32,235 nucleotides of DNA, from NCBI RefSeq assembly GCF_001279695.1, contig NZ_LGDD01000342.1, forward strand, positions 1 to 32,235. The letters run 5' to 3'. Below the pieces are notes generated by a model. That model ran no database searches and was not told the DNA's origin. It was given only the letters and a program-made list of their open reading frames with translations. Source of the DNA: Streptomyces sp. WM6378 (GTDB lineage Bacteria; Actinomycetota; Actinomycetes; Streptomycetales; Streptomycetaceae). Positions 1 through 6,913 of the stretch are shown here, piece after piece. A program made the position numbers and the translations under genes. Numbering within the stretch: position 1 is the stretch's first letter; each line of letters starts with the position of its first letter.

Positions 1-113
1 TCGACGAGCAGGCGATCATCTCGTACCTGGTCACCGCGTACTACTCGGCCGCGATCCTGGTGCCCGACGCGCTGGGCGTCCTGGAAAACGTCGAAGTCAG
101 CCGCTGGCGGTGA
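1..113 (+). CDS. C-terminal end of probable family 2 encapsulin (HK97-fold shell) protein, 5' truncated
   Basis: Only the last 36 codons lie in the window, read from base 3 to the TGA at 111-113. The tail is mildly hydrophobic and ends ...[14 protein letters not shown]. Its character fits the end of an HK97-fold shell protein. The main support is context: the next gene is a polyprenyl diphosphate synthase, and actinomycete family 2B encapsulins, which carry a cyclic-nucleotide-binding insertion (EshA-like), are often encoded directly before such synthases, which they enclose as cargo. The assignment is inference from a short tail plus neighbourhood. A different protein with a beta-rich C-terminus remains possible, and the cyclic-nucleotide domain, if present, lies outside the window. 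Confidence 0.45.
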   Translation, partial: DEQAIISYLVTAYYSAAILVPDALGVLENVEVSRWR

Positions 114-122
114 GCTTCCGGT

Positions 123-151
123 CCGGGCGTGCCCCCTTCGGGTGCGCCCGG
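123..151 (+). other. Stem-loop between the shell-like gene and the polyprenyl synthase gene
   Basis: Arms CCGGGCG (123-129) and CGCCCGG (145-151) pair perfectly. A further CCC/GGG pairing inside closes a short loop. The hairpin starts 10 nt after the upstream stop codon and has no T-run, so it is not a good intrinsic terminator. It could slow or partly end transcription, or protect the 3' end of the upstream message. Confidence 0.5.
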
Positions 152-184
152 CGCCGCCGTCAACTCCGAGAAAGGTCACCCTAG

Positions 185-1222
185 TTGGCAATGCCGGAAG
201 CCGTGGAGGGCCGCGAGGCGGTCGAGCTGCTTGAGCGGACCCGTACCGTCGTCCACCCCCAACTGCGCTCAGCCGTCGAGTCGTTGCCCGGCTCCGTGCG
301 GCGGGTCGCGATGTACCACTTCGGCTGGGAGCACGCCGACGGCACCCCGGGCGGCGGACAGGCGGGCAAGGCGATCCGCCCCGCCCTCGTCCTCGCCGCC
401 GCCACGGCGCTCGGCGGCCGCCCCGAGACAGCGGTACGAGCGGCCGCCGCCGTCGAACTCGTCCACAACTTCACGCTGCTCCACGACGACGTCATCGACG
501 AGGACGCGACCCGGCGCCACCGCCCCACCGCCTGGACCGTCTTCGGCACCCCGGACGCCATCGTCGTCGGCGACGCGCTGCTCGCCCTCGCCCTGCGCCA
601 GATCGCCGACGACGGCCACCCCGCGTCCTCGGCCGCCTCCGCCCGGCTCGCCGCCTGCGTCATCGAACTCTGCGCGGGCCAGCAGGCCGACTGCGCCTTC
701 GAGCACCGGGGTCCGCAGGACGTCTCGCTCGACGAGTGCCTCGCCATGGCGATGGCCAAGACAGGGGCGCTGCTCGGCTGCGCCTGCGCACTCGGCGCGC
801 TGTACGCGGGCGCGGGCGACGAGGAGGTCGCCGCCATGGACGCGTTCGGCCGCGAGGCCGGGCTCGCCTTCCAGCTCATCGACGACCTGATCGGCATCTG
901 GGGCGACCCCGGACGCACCGGGAAACCCGCCGGCGCCGACCTCGCCGCGCACAAGAAGTCGCTGCCCGTCGTCGCCGCGCTCGGCTCGGGCACCCCGGCG
1001 GCGGCCGAGCTCGCCGAGCTGTACCGGGCCCCGATGGAGCCGTCCGCGGTCCGCCGGGCCGCCGAGGCGGTCGACCTGGCCGGCGGCCGCGACTGGGCCC
1101 AGATCCATGCCGCCGACCGGATGGCCCGCGCGGTCGACCACCTCTCGCGCGCCGTCCCCGACCTCACCGCGGCGGGGGAACTGCTCGCCCTGGCCGAATT
1201 CGTGACCCGCCGCACCCGGTGA
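185..1222 (+). CDS. Polyprenyl (isoprenoid) diphosphate synthase, probable encapsulin cargo
   Basis: All-alpha isoprenyl synthase of 345 aa that condenses isopentenyl diphosphate with allylic diphosphates. The first aspartate-rich motif is DDVID (residues 101-105). The second is DDLIG (233-237), followed by IWGDP and TGKPAGADL. The last Asp of the second motif is replaced by Gly, which I recall as common in actinomycete members ending this way. An early GKAIRP (61-66) supplies the usual Lys/Arg diphosphate contacts. A TAG stop lies directly before the TTG at 185; AAAGG is 9 nt upstream of this TTG and 15 nt from the alternative ATG at 191, so TTG is preferred. The gene lies 71 nt downstream of the shell-like gene. 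No long disordered N-terminal extension, the usual family 2 cargo-loading element, is present. The product chain length cannot be read from sequence. Confidence 0.9.
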   Translation: MAMPEAVEGREAVELLERTRTVVHPQLRSAVESLPGSVRRVAMYHFGWEHADGTPGGGQAGKAIRPALVLAAATALGGRPETAVRAAAAVELVHNFTLLHDDVIDEDATRRHRPTAWTVFGTPDAIVVGDALLALALRQIADDGHPASSAASARLAACVIELCAGQQADCAFEHRGPQDVSLDECLAMAMAKTGALLGCACALGALYAGAGDEEVAAMDAFGREAGLAFQLIDDLIGIWGDPGRTGKPAGADLAAHKKSLPVVAALGSGTPAAAELAELYRAPMEPSAVRRAAEAVDLAGGRDWAQIHAADRMARAVDHLSRAVPDLTAAGELLALAEFVTRRTR

Positions 1223-1244
1223 ATCGCCGGACGGTTCGGCTGCC

Positions 1245-1297
1245 CTGAGTGGCCCAGTAAATGAGGAGCCAAGTGGCCCCGACGCTGGGCCATTCAG
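1245..1297. promoter_or_regulatory. Inverted repeat with an extra half-site before the MFS gene, candidate operator
   Basis: CTGAGTGGCCCAG (1245-1257) and CTGGGCCATTCAG (1285-1297) are inverted repeats matching at 12 of 13 positions, separated by 27 bp. A third partial copy, AGTGGCCCCG (1272-1281), lies between them in the direct orientation. The block ends 17 bp before the MFS start codon, which suits a repressor site better than a terminator. No regulator gene is adjacent, so the binding protein is unknown. Confidence 0.5.
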
Positions 1298-1314
1298 CTT
1301 GATTTGATGAGCAC

Positions 1315-2538
1315 ATGACGACCCGCCTCCTGCCGCCCGCCGGCCCCGCCCGCGGCCTCGCCGCCGCCCAGCTCGTCAACTCCCTGGGCGACGGCGCCTT
1401 CCTGGTCACCTCGGCGCTCTACTTCAGCCGCGTGGTCGGCCTCCCGGCCACCCGCATAGGCCTGGGCCTGACCCTCGCCTGGGCGGTCGGCGCGCTCGCC
1501 GGGGTGCCGCTCGGACAGTTCGCCGACCGGCGCGGCCCGCGCGGCGTCGCCGTCCTGCTCGCCGCCACCACGGGGGCTTCGGTCGCGGCCTTCCTGTTCG
1601 TTCGCGGCTTCCTCCCCTTCGTCCTGGCCGCCTGCTGCTACGCGACCGCGCAGACCGGGCTCTCCGCCGCCCGCCAGGCGCTCCTCGCCGCACTCGTCGC
1701 CCGCCGGGACCGCACCCATGTCCTCGCGCACCTCCAGTCCACGCTGAATGCCGGGCTCGCCGTCGGAGCCGCGTTCGGCGGGGTCGCCCTGCATTACGGC
1801 ACCCGCACCGCCTACCTCGCGGTGTTCGCCATGGACGCGGCGGCCTTCCTGCTCTGCGCGCTCGCCCTGCTCCGGCTGCCCCAGGTGCCGCCCAAGGCCG
1901 TCGCGCCCGGCGCGGGCCCGCGGTTCGCCGTGCTGCGCGACCGCCCCTACGCCGTGGTCACGCTCCTCAACACCCTGCTCCTGCTGCGGATGCCGCTGAT
2001 CAGCCTCGCCATCCCGCTGTGGACCGTCACCCGCACCGACGCCCCGGGGTGGCTGGTGTCCGTGCTGCTCGTGCTCAACACCGGCGCGGTGATGCTCTTC
2101 CAGGTCCGTACCGCCTCCGCCGTCCGCGATCTGGCCGGCGCCCGGCGGACCGTGGCCCGCGGCGGGGTGCTGATGCTCGCCTCCTGCGCGGTGTTCGCGC
2201 TCAGCGCCGCCGGGGTGTCCGCCTGGATGTCCGCGGTCGTGCTGCTTGTCGCGGGCGGGCTCCAGGTGGCGGGGGAGATGATGCAGTCCGCGGGCGCCTG
2301 GCAGATCGCCTTCGATCTCGCGCCGGCCGACCAGCAGGGCCAGTACCAGGGCTTCTTCGGCATGGGCGTGCCGCTGGCCAGGATGCTCGGCCCGTTGCTG
2401 CTCACCGCGCTCGTCGTCGATTGGGGCGTGCCCGGCTGGCTGCTGCTCGGCGCCCTGTTCCTCGGCGCCGGCCTCGCGCTCGGGCCCGCGGTCCGCTGGG
2501 CGGAGCGGTCCAACTCTAGGATGGCGATGGTCGGTTGA
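1315..2538 (+). CDS. MFS transporter
   Basis: Integral membrane protein of 407 aa with about 12 hydrophobic segments. The loop between helices 2 and 3 reads GQFADRRGPR (residues about 62-71), the conserved MFS signature at that position. The shape resembles drug/metabolite exporters of actinomycetes. The start ATG at 1315 has only a weak GATGAG upstream. The gene begins 92 nt after the polyprenyl synthase, with a probable operator between them, so it may have its own promoter. The substrate cannot be predicted; export of an isoprenoid product is a guess from proximity. It is followed 29 nt later by a GNAT gene. Confidence 0.85.
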   Translation: MTTRLLPPAGPARGLAAAQLVNSLGDGAFLVTSALYFSRVVGLPATRIGLGLTLAWAVGALAGVPLGQFADRRGPRGVAVLLAATTGASVAAFLFVRGFLPFVLAACCYATAQTGLSAARQALLAALVARRDRTHVLAHLQSTLNAGLAVGAAFGGVALHYGTRTAYLAVFAMDAAAFLLCALALLRLPQVPPKAVAPGAGPRFAVLRDRPYAVVTLLNTLLLLRMPLISLAIPLWTVTRTDAPGWLVSVLLVLNTGAVMLFQVRTASAVRDLAGARRTVARGGVLMLASCAVFALSAAGVSAWMSAVVLLVAGGLQVAGEMMQSAGAWQIAFDLAPADQQGQYQGFFGMGVPLARMLGPLLLTALVVDWGVPGWLLLGALFLGAGLALGPAVRWAERSNSRMAMVG

Positions 2539-2567
2539 GGTGGTCGGACGGGGTGGGAGCGGTGGAC

Positions 2568-3167
2568 ATGGGCGTACGGATCAGGCGGGCCGGGCAGAGC
2601 GACGCGGCGGCGGTGGTACGCGTCCTCGACGCGGCGTTCATGTACGACCCGGTGAGCAGTTGGGTGCTGCCCGACGAGGCGCGGCGGCGCGAGGTGCACC
2701 ACCGGCTGATGGAGGCGTTCTTCCAGCTCTCCTTCGCCGAGGGCCATGTGGACATCACCGAGGACGGCTCGGCGGTCGCGCTGTGGATCGACGTCCCGGC
2801 CGAGCCGCGGGAGACGGGGGACGGCGACGAAGGGCCCGCGCAGCTGCGGGCCTTCGTCGACCCCGACAACGAGCGGGTCGAGCAGATCGCGCACCTGATG
2901 GCAGGCATCCATCCGCACGGCCGCGCCCACGCCTACCTCTGGATGATCGGGGTGACCCCGGACCGGCAGGGCGAGGGCCTGGGTGCCGAGCTGATCACTT
3001 CCGTACTGGAGCGGTGCGACCGGGAGGGGCTGCCCGCCTATCTGGAGGCGAGCAGCGAACGCAGCCCCCACCTGTACCGGCGCCTCGGCTTCGCCCCGCT
3101 CGGCGAGCCGGTGCGGCTGCCGGACGGCCCGCTGGTCCACCCGATGTGGCGCGAGCCGAAGGGCTGA
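2568..3167 (+). CDS. GNAT family N-acetyltransferase
   Basis: Protein of 199 aa with the GNAT acetyl-CoA-binding motif RQGEGLGA at about residues 133-140, preceded by the beta-strand YLWMIGV and followed by a helix. The C-terminal LYRRLGFAPLGE is the usual GNAT beta6-alpha4 ending. I chose the ATG at 2568 because GGGAGC lies 8 nt before it; an in-frame GTG at 2562 and TTG at 2535 lack suitable spacing. The gene starts just after the MFS stop, so the two are probably cotranscribed. The acceptor substrate is unknown. Confidence 0.85.
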   Translation: MGVRIRRAGQSDAAAVVRVLDAAFMYDPVSSWVLPDEARRREVHHRLMEAFFQLSFAEGHVDITEDGSAVALWIDVPAEPRETGDGDEGPAQLRAFVDPDNERVEQIAHLMAGIHPHGRAHAYLWMIGVTPDRQGEGLGAELITSVLERCDREGLPAYLEASSERSPHLYRRLGFAPLGEPVRLPDGPLVHPMWREPKG

Positions 3168-3176
3168 GAGTCTCGT

Positions 3177-3377
3177 TTGCACTCCTGGCGGGGCTCGGCC
3201 CGGGACGATGCGGGAGACGGTGAGATCGACGAGTTGGCCGTCAAGACCTACCCGGTGCTCGCGGTCGACGGAATCCGGGTCGTGTCGGGTGAATTCGGCC
3301 CCCGCCAGATCGAGTTGACCGGGTCCCGGTCGTTCGGCAATGGCGCGGTCGTCTCGAAGTTCGCAAGGAAGCGGTAA
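3177..3377 (+). CDS. Small unrecognised open reading frame downstream of the GNAT gene
   Basis: Open frame of 66 codons starting at a TTG; another TTG at 3234 is possible. About 90 percent of codons from 3228 onward end in G or C, as in real genes of this genome, so the C-terminal half (TYPVLAVDGIRVV..., ending FARKR) looks coding. It is in the same frame as the GNAT gene, directly after that gene's TGA, so it could be a gene remnant, a separate small protein or a readthrough extension. No clear ribosome-binding site and no recognised domain are visible. Confidence 0.3.
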   Translation: MHSWRGSARDDAGDGEIDELAVKTYPVLAVDGIRVVSGEFGPRQIELTGSRSFGNGAVVSKFARKR

Positions 3378-3399
3378 CGCGCATTTCGGTCACCCCCTG

Positions 3400-3428
3400 T
3401 GACGAACAGCAGGGTACGCCGCTAATCT
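3400..3428 (+). promoter_or_regulatory. Promoter for the gene at 3435, leaderless type
   Basis: The -35-like TGACGA (3400-3405), a 17-bp spacer and the -10 TAATCT (3423-3428) stand 6 nt before the ATG at 3435, with no Shine-Dalgarno. A GTCAC-N5-GTGAC inverted repeat overlaps the -35 region. Confidence 0.55.
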
Positions 3429-3434
3429 CCGCCC

Positions 3435-3881
3435 ATGACACCACAGTCATGGGCGGGTTGGTACCGGGACCGCCTAGGATCCGAAGCGCTGACGATCACC
3501 ACTGACGGGACGCAACTGCGGACCCGGATCAGGGGGGTCGATTTCGCCGGAGCGAGCTTTGACTCGCTCGGCCCGGTACCGGGGATACCGGCGGAGAGCG
3601 GCACTTTCGCGCTCGACGACGGGAACCTTCGTGACTTCGTACTCGAATGGGACATGCCCGTGCCCGTCGCGTCGGACGACGGCGCGGTCCAGCAGGCCAC
3701 CCTCAGCTGTCTGCTCTCCCTGAAACCGCCGGAGCCCGACCTCGGGGTCGCCCTGCACTTCGGGGGAGCGGTGTACGCCAGCGGGCGGGCCGAGCTCGAC
3801 TTCGGCTCGGTCCTCGACGACATCCGGCGCCAACTCCCGTCCGGCTCAAGCCTCGAACCGTCCGCCCTGGACGCCATCTGA
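3435..3881 (+). CDS. Hypothetical protein, possibly DUF6304 family
   Basis: Soluble protein of 148 aa, predicted mostly beta-strand, beginning MTPQSWAGWYRDRLG. It has no signal peptide or membrane segment. It contains FDSLGPVPGIP and ALHFGGAVYASGRAELDFGSVLDDIRRQLP. I associate this kind of Streptomyces protein with DUF6304, from memory only. The ATG at 3435 is supported by the leaderless-type -10 box 6 nt upstream. It appears to be a single-gene unit. Confidence 0.7.
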   Translation: MTPQSWAGWYRDRLGSEALTITTDGTQLRTRIRGVDFAGASFDSLGPVPGIPAESGTFALDDGNLRDFVLEWDMPVPVASDDGAVQQATLSCLLSLKPPEPDLGVALHFGGAVYASGRAELDFGSVLDDIRRQLPSGSSLEPSALDAI

Positions 3882-3923
3882 TCCTCTTCCTCTGCTGTTC
3901 CTCCCGCGGCCGCTGCGCATCGG

Positions 3924-3995
3924 GGAGTCCTCGGGACTCCGTGGTGCGGGGCGGCCGCTCTGCGTCGGGGCGGCTTCCGGAAGGGGGCTTCCCCC
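3924..3995 (+). terminator. Pair of GC-rich hairpins after the gene at 3435
   Basis: GGAGTCC-TCG-GGACTCC (3924-3940) is a perfect 7-bp hairpin. A second, GGGGG-CTT-CCCCC (3983-3995), follows. Neither has a T-run, so termination strength is uncertain. Confidence 0.35.
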
Positions 3996-4033
3996 GGGCC
4001 TCTCCGGCCCCCGATCCCCTTCCTTGGCTCGCA

Positions 4034-4056
4034 TTGTTCTACTACTATGCGAACAA
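4034..4056. promoter_or_regulatory. Inverted repeat overlapping the -10 of the DUF1648/GntR operon, candidate operator
   Basis: TTGTTC (4034-4039) and GAACAA (4051-4056) form a perfect inverted repeat with an 11-bp spacer. The spacer contains TACTAT (4043-4048), a good -10 box. The second arm runs into the AGGAGG ribosome-binding site of the gene at 4067. The operon encodes its own YtrA-type GntR regulator, so autorepression is the simple reading. Confidence 0.55.
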
Positions 4057-4066
4057 GGAGGCTTCG

Positions 4067-5035
4067 ATGAATCGTGTCCGGTACCGCTTGGTGGCCCTGG
4101 CCGTACTGCCGTTCCTGCTCGCCATGGCCGTCGACCTGACGGCGTTCGCGCTCCTTCGCGCCAGGCTGCCCGACCAGCTGGCCAGCCACTTCACCGCGAA
4201 CGGCAGCTCCGACGACACGCAGAGCCATACCTCGTACCTGGTCTTCGTCCTCGTGACGCACATCGGGCTCGCCGCCCTGTGGACCGTCGTCGCGCGGACC
4301 GGGGACGCGGCCGTGCGCGGGCTGCGGTGGACGGTCGGGGCCGGGTACGCGGTCGCCGGGCTCGTCGGCTATCTGATGGTCGCCGTCCTGGTCGCCAACG
4401 CCGACGCGGCCGACCCGGCGCGGGTGCGGATGCCGCCGTGGCAGCTGGCCGTCGGGGCGGGCTGCGGCGTGCTCGCGGCGGGGATCGGTTGGCTGCTCCT
4501 GCTGACCGTGCCGATGCCCGCCCCCGTGCCGTCCCCCGGTCCCGGCGAGCCGGAGCGGCTCGACCTCGCCGAGGGCGAAGTGGCGGGCTGGATGCGCCGG
4601 GCGCCCTCGCGGGTGCTGCTCGCGATGGGGGTGGCGCTGATCGTCACGGCGATCGCCCTGCTGTACGCGGGCGGAACGCGCCACGCGATCGTCGCCCTTG
4701 GCGGCGCCCTGCTCTGCCTCGCCTTCTCCTGCCCGTACGTCACGGTCGACCGGCACGGCCTGACCGCGCGGCCGACCGTACTGCCCTGGCCGCGGATCCG
4801 GGTGCCGCTGTCCGACGTCGACCGGGCGATCAGCCGTGAGGTCAAGATCCTGGCGGAGTACGGAGGTTGGGGCTACCGGATGCGGCCGGGCAAGACGGGC
4901 CTGATGCTGCGCTCGGGCGAGGCGCTCGTCGTACGGCGGGCGGGCGGCCGCGAGTTCGCGGTGACGGTGGACGACTCGGCGACGGCCGCGGCCCTGCTCA
5001 ACACGCTGGCCCACCGCGAGGGGGCGAAGCGCTGA
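4067..5035 (+). CDS. DUF1648 domain-containing membrane protein
   Basis: Membrane protein of 322 aa. Residues about 9-45 match the DUF1648 pattern: a transmembrane helix followed by LPDQLASHFTANGSSDD. About six membrane helices follow (roughly 9-30, 57-75, 87-110, 125-145, 178-198, 202-220). The C-terminal ~100 residues are soluble and contain YVTVDRHGLTARP, resembling a PH-like domain. The start is fixed by AGGAGG 7 nt upstream. The stop overlaps the next ATG (TGATG), so translation is coupled to the downstream regulator. Members next to YtrA-type GntR regulators are often linked to cell-envelope stress in other bacteria; that role here is inference. Confidence 0.8.
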   Translation: MNRVRYRLVALAVLPFLLAMAVDLTAFALLRARLPDQLASHFTANGSSDDTQSHTSYLVFVLVTHIGLAALWTVVARTGDAAVRGLRWTVGAGYAVAGLVGYLMVAVLVANADAADPARVRMPPWQLAVGAGCGVLAAGIGWLLLLTVPMPAPVPSPGPGEPERLDLAEGEVAGWMRRAPSRVLLAMGVALIVTAIALLYAGGTRHAIVALGGALLCLAFSCPYVTVDRHGLTARPTVLPWPRIRVPLSDVDRAISREVKILAEYGGWGYRMRPGKTGLMLRSGEALVVRRAGGREFAVTVDDSATAAALLNTLAHREGAKR

Positions 5036-5076
5036 TGCTGTTCGATCCGGCCGACCGTGAGACCGGGAGGCGCTGA
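5035..5076 (+). CDS. Possible 13-codon coupling ORF between the DUF1648 and GntR genes
   Basis: The ATG at 5035 overlaps the preceding TGA by one base. It opens a 13-codon frame (MLFDPADRETGRR) whose TGA at 5074-5076 again overlaps the ATG of the GntR gene. The surrounding 15-bp GCGCTGATGCTGTTC occurs twice (5029-5043 and 5070-5084), so the element probably arose by duplication of the start region. It may be only a translational bridge. Confidence 0.3.
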   Translation: MLFDPADRETGRR

Positions 5077-5432
5077 TGCTGTTCCGGGTGGACCCCGCGT
5101 CGCCGCAGCCGCTGGGCGACCAGATCGCGGCATCGGTGCGCCGGGCGATCGCCGAGGGCAAGGTGACCCCGGGCGAACGCCTTCCGGCGGCCCGCTCCCT
5201 GGCGGACTCCCTGGGCGTCAACCTCCATACGGTGCTGAGGGGTTACCAGCGCCTGCGGGAAGAGGGCCTGATCGAACTCAGGCGGGGCCGGGGCGCGGTG
5301 GTCGTGGACGACACGTCCGCGCGGGGCCGGGCCTCACTGATGCTGAGGGTGCGCGAACTGGTCGACCAGGCAAGGGAGTTGGGGCTCACGGAGGAGGAGG
5401 TCGTGGAGTTGGTGAGGGAGGGGTTGGCGTGA
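5076..5432 (+). CDS. GntR family transcriptional regulator, YtrA subfamily
   Basis: Protein of 118 aa: an N-terminal winged helix-turn-helix (about 10-75), with RLPAARSLADSLGVNLHTVLRGYQRLREEGLI as recognition region, and a short helical tail (about 85-118). The lack of a large effector domain is typical of the YtrA subfamily, which dimerises through this tail. GGGAGG lies 5 nt before the ATG. It is the last gene of the operon beginning at 4067 and probably controls it through the inverted repeat at 4034-4056. Confidence 0.88.
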   Translation: MLFRVDPASPQPLGDQIAASVRRAIAEGKVTPGERLPAARSLADSLGVNLHTVLRGYQRLREEGLIELRRGRGAVVVDDTSARGRASLMLRVRELVDQARELGLTEEEVVELVREGLA

Positions 5433-5441
5433 GACGGCCCC

Positions 5442-5852
5442 TCAGTACGTCTGGAGCTCCACCAGGTTCCCGTCCGGATCAAGGACGTGCGCGGCGCGGA
5501 GCCCCGGCCCCCACTCGGGCAGGTCGCGCGCCGGGGCCGCGATGACGCCACCCGCCTCCGCGCAGAGCGAGACCGCGGAGTCGAGGGCGTCAGGCGAGGC
5601 CAGGTGGATGACCAGCGACCCGCCTCCGCGCGGGACCCGGTCCTCACCGAGCGCGGAGACCATCGCGGACCGGGTGAACAGGGCGAGCGCGGTCCGGCCG
5701 TCGGCGGCGTCCCAACTGGCATAGCCGGACCCGGAGTTGCCCCGGGCGAGGATGCAGCCGGTGAGTCCGGGCAGCACGGCATCGTAGAAGCGGAACGAGT
5801 GCTCGTAACGCTCGACGAGAAGCCGGGGGTACGGAGGGTCCAGAGGTTCCAT
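5442..5852 (-). CDS. VOC family protein (glyoxalase/bleomycin-resistance fold)
   Basis: Protein of 136 aa with the beta-alpha-beta-beta-beta pattern of vicinal-oxygen-chelate proteins. It begins PPYPRLLVERYEHSFRFYDAVLPGL and ends AAHVLDPDGNLVELQTY, where the Glu of VELQ is the usual last metal ligand. No obvious N-terminal His ligand is seen. The ATG at 5852 is preferred over an upstream extension because a -10 box TAGGTT (5860-5865) lies 7 nt before it. The first three bases of that box are the stop codon of the upstream NTF2-like gene. The substrate is unknown. Confidence 0.8.
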   Translation of the reverse strand: MEPLDPPYPRLLVERYEHSFRFYDAVLPGLTGCILARGNSGSGYASWDAADGRTALALFTRSAMVSALGEDRVPRGGGSLVIHLASPDALDSAVSLCAEAGGVIAAPARDLPEWGPGLRAAHVLDPDGNLVELQTY

Positions 5853-5862
5853 GCCCCCGAAC

Positions 5863-6255
5863 CTAACCCGGAAGATGACCTTCCGCGGTGTGCCAGTAGT
5901 CACGCGTCTCGACCGCGAGCCCGTCCGTCCCGAAGCGCACGAACACGCAGCCCGCGAGGGTGACCGGCGCCTCGCCCTCGTACGCGAGGACCCGGAACTC
6001 GGCGACCGCGAGCCCGTCCTGGCCGACCACCGGTTCACCGAACCGCACCTCCTGGACCCGTTCCCCCTCGAAAGACCAGCGCAGATAGTCGGCTAGCGCG
6101 TCGCGTCCCCGGTGCGGCGGCCGGAACGGCATGGAGGTGTGGACGACGTCGTCGGCGTACAGCTCCAGGATGGCGTCGACGTCGTGCCGGGCCCAGCCGG
6201 CTTCCCACGTGGTGACGAATCGCCGCGCGGCGGCGGCGAGATCGAGGCTGCCCAT
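5863..6255 (-). CDS. SnoaL/NTF2-like nuclear transport factor 2 family protein
   Basis: Protein of 130 aa with the cone-shaped alpha+beta NTF2 fold. The helix FVTTWEAGWARHDVDAILELYADDVVH is followed by the turn GRDALADYLRWSF and strands ending TRDYWHTAEG. Such proteins include isomerases, cyclases and binding proteins; none can be singled out here. The ATG at 6255 has no Shine-Dalgarno but has GATACT 7 nt upstream, so it is probably leaderless. The VOC gene follows 10 nt downstream on the same strand. Confidence 0.82.
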   Translation of the reverse strand: MGSLDLAAAARRFVTTWEAGWARHDVDAILELYADDVVHTSMPFRPPHRGRDALADYLRWSFEGERVQEVRFGEPVVGQDGLAVAEFRVLAYEGEAPVTLAGCVFVRFGTDGLAVETRDYWHTAEGHLPG

Positions 6256-6288
6256 GGGGCCGAGTATCCCCGAGGCGATGTCAGCGGC

Positions 6289-6852
6289 TCAGCCGCGGAG
6301 GGCGTGCTGCTCGGCGATCCGCAGAGCGCACTCCATGGACTCGGCCCTCGCCGAGTCGACCTCGACGTCGTACCGCACCCCTCGGTGTACGGAGTCGGCC
6401 TGGCCGCGGGCCATGCCGGGGACGCGGTCGCCGCGGGCCGTCTCGCGCCCGGCCGCGGTGTCGGGGTCGCAGCGCACCGCCACCCAGAGCACGTCGAGCC
6501 CGTCGAGGGCGTGGAGCCAGCGCTTCTGCCCGTCGGCGCCGTCGAGGAACACCTCGTCGAGAATGACGCGGGCGCCGGCCCGCACCATGGCGGCGACCCC
6601 GTGCCGCCAGGCGTCCGAGAGCCGCCGGTACTCGGGCCCCACCGTCACCGTGCCGTCGGCCCCGATGCCGAGCCCGCCCTCGCCGTCGCGGAGCGAGGCG
6701 GGCATGGCCGCGTCCACGGAGTCGACCCCGAACGTCAGCCAGGCCCCGGGCAGCACGGCCTGCAGACACCGGGCGATCCCGGACTTGCCGGAACTGGACC
6801 CGCCGTTGAGCACGATCACCTGACACCGAGGCATGCCTGTTTGATCCATCAC
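6289..6852 (-). CDS. P-loop kinase resembling chloramphenicol 3-O-phosphotransferase
   Basis: Protein of 187 aa. The Walker A is GGSSSGKS (about residues 17-24). The motif [12 protein letters not shown] places an Asp where the catalytic Asp of S. venezuelae chloramphenicol phosphotransferase lies. ILDEVFLDG and [23 protein letters not shown] continue the family pattern. These homologues are widespread in Streptomyces that do not make chloramphenicol, so resistance should not be assumed. I chose the GTG at 6852, 7 nt after the -10 box TACGTT (6860-6865); ATG starts at 6849 and 6834 are alternatives. It is divergent from the kinase at 6914 across 61 bp. Confidence 0.78.
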   Translation of the reverse strand: MMDQTGMPRCQVIVLNGGSSSGKSGIARCLQAVLPGAWLTFGVDSVDAAMPASLRDGEGGLGIGADGTVTVGPEYRRLSDAWRHGVAAMVRAGARVILDEVFLDGADGQKRWLHALDGLDVLWVAVRCDPDTAAGRETARGDRVPGMARGQADSVHRGVRYDVEVDSARAESMECALRIAEQHALRG

Positions 6853-6913
6853 GGGCGTCAACGTAAGCGGCCGCCCCTTCCCCGGCCAACCGAATTCCGC
6901 CTAGCCTGCGCGG

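Noticed and set aside
3422..5221. Open frame of about 600 codons on the minus strand opposite the DUF1648 gene
   Set aside because: It runs antisense to two well-supported genes and has no recognisable domain, only Arg/Pro/Gly-rich sequence.
6289..6852. Chloramphenicol resistance gene
   Set aside because: The fold matches chloramphenicol phosphotransferase, but homologues are widespread in non-producers and there is no biosynthetic cluster here; kept as a kinase of unknown substrate.
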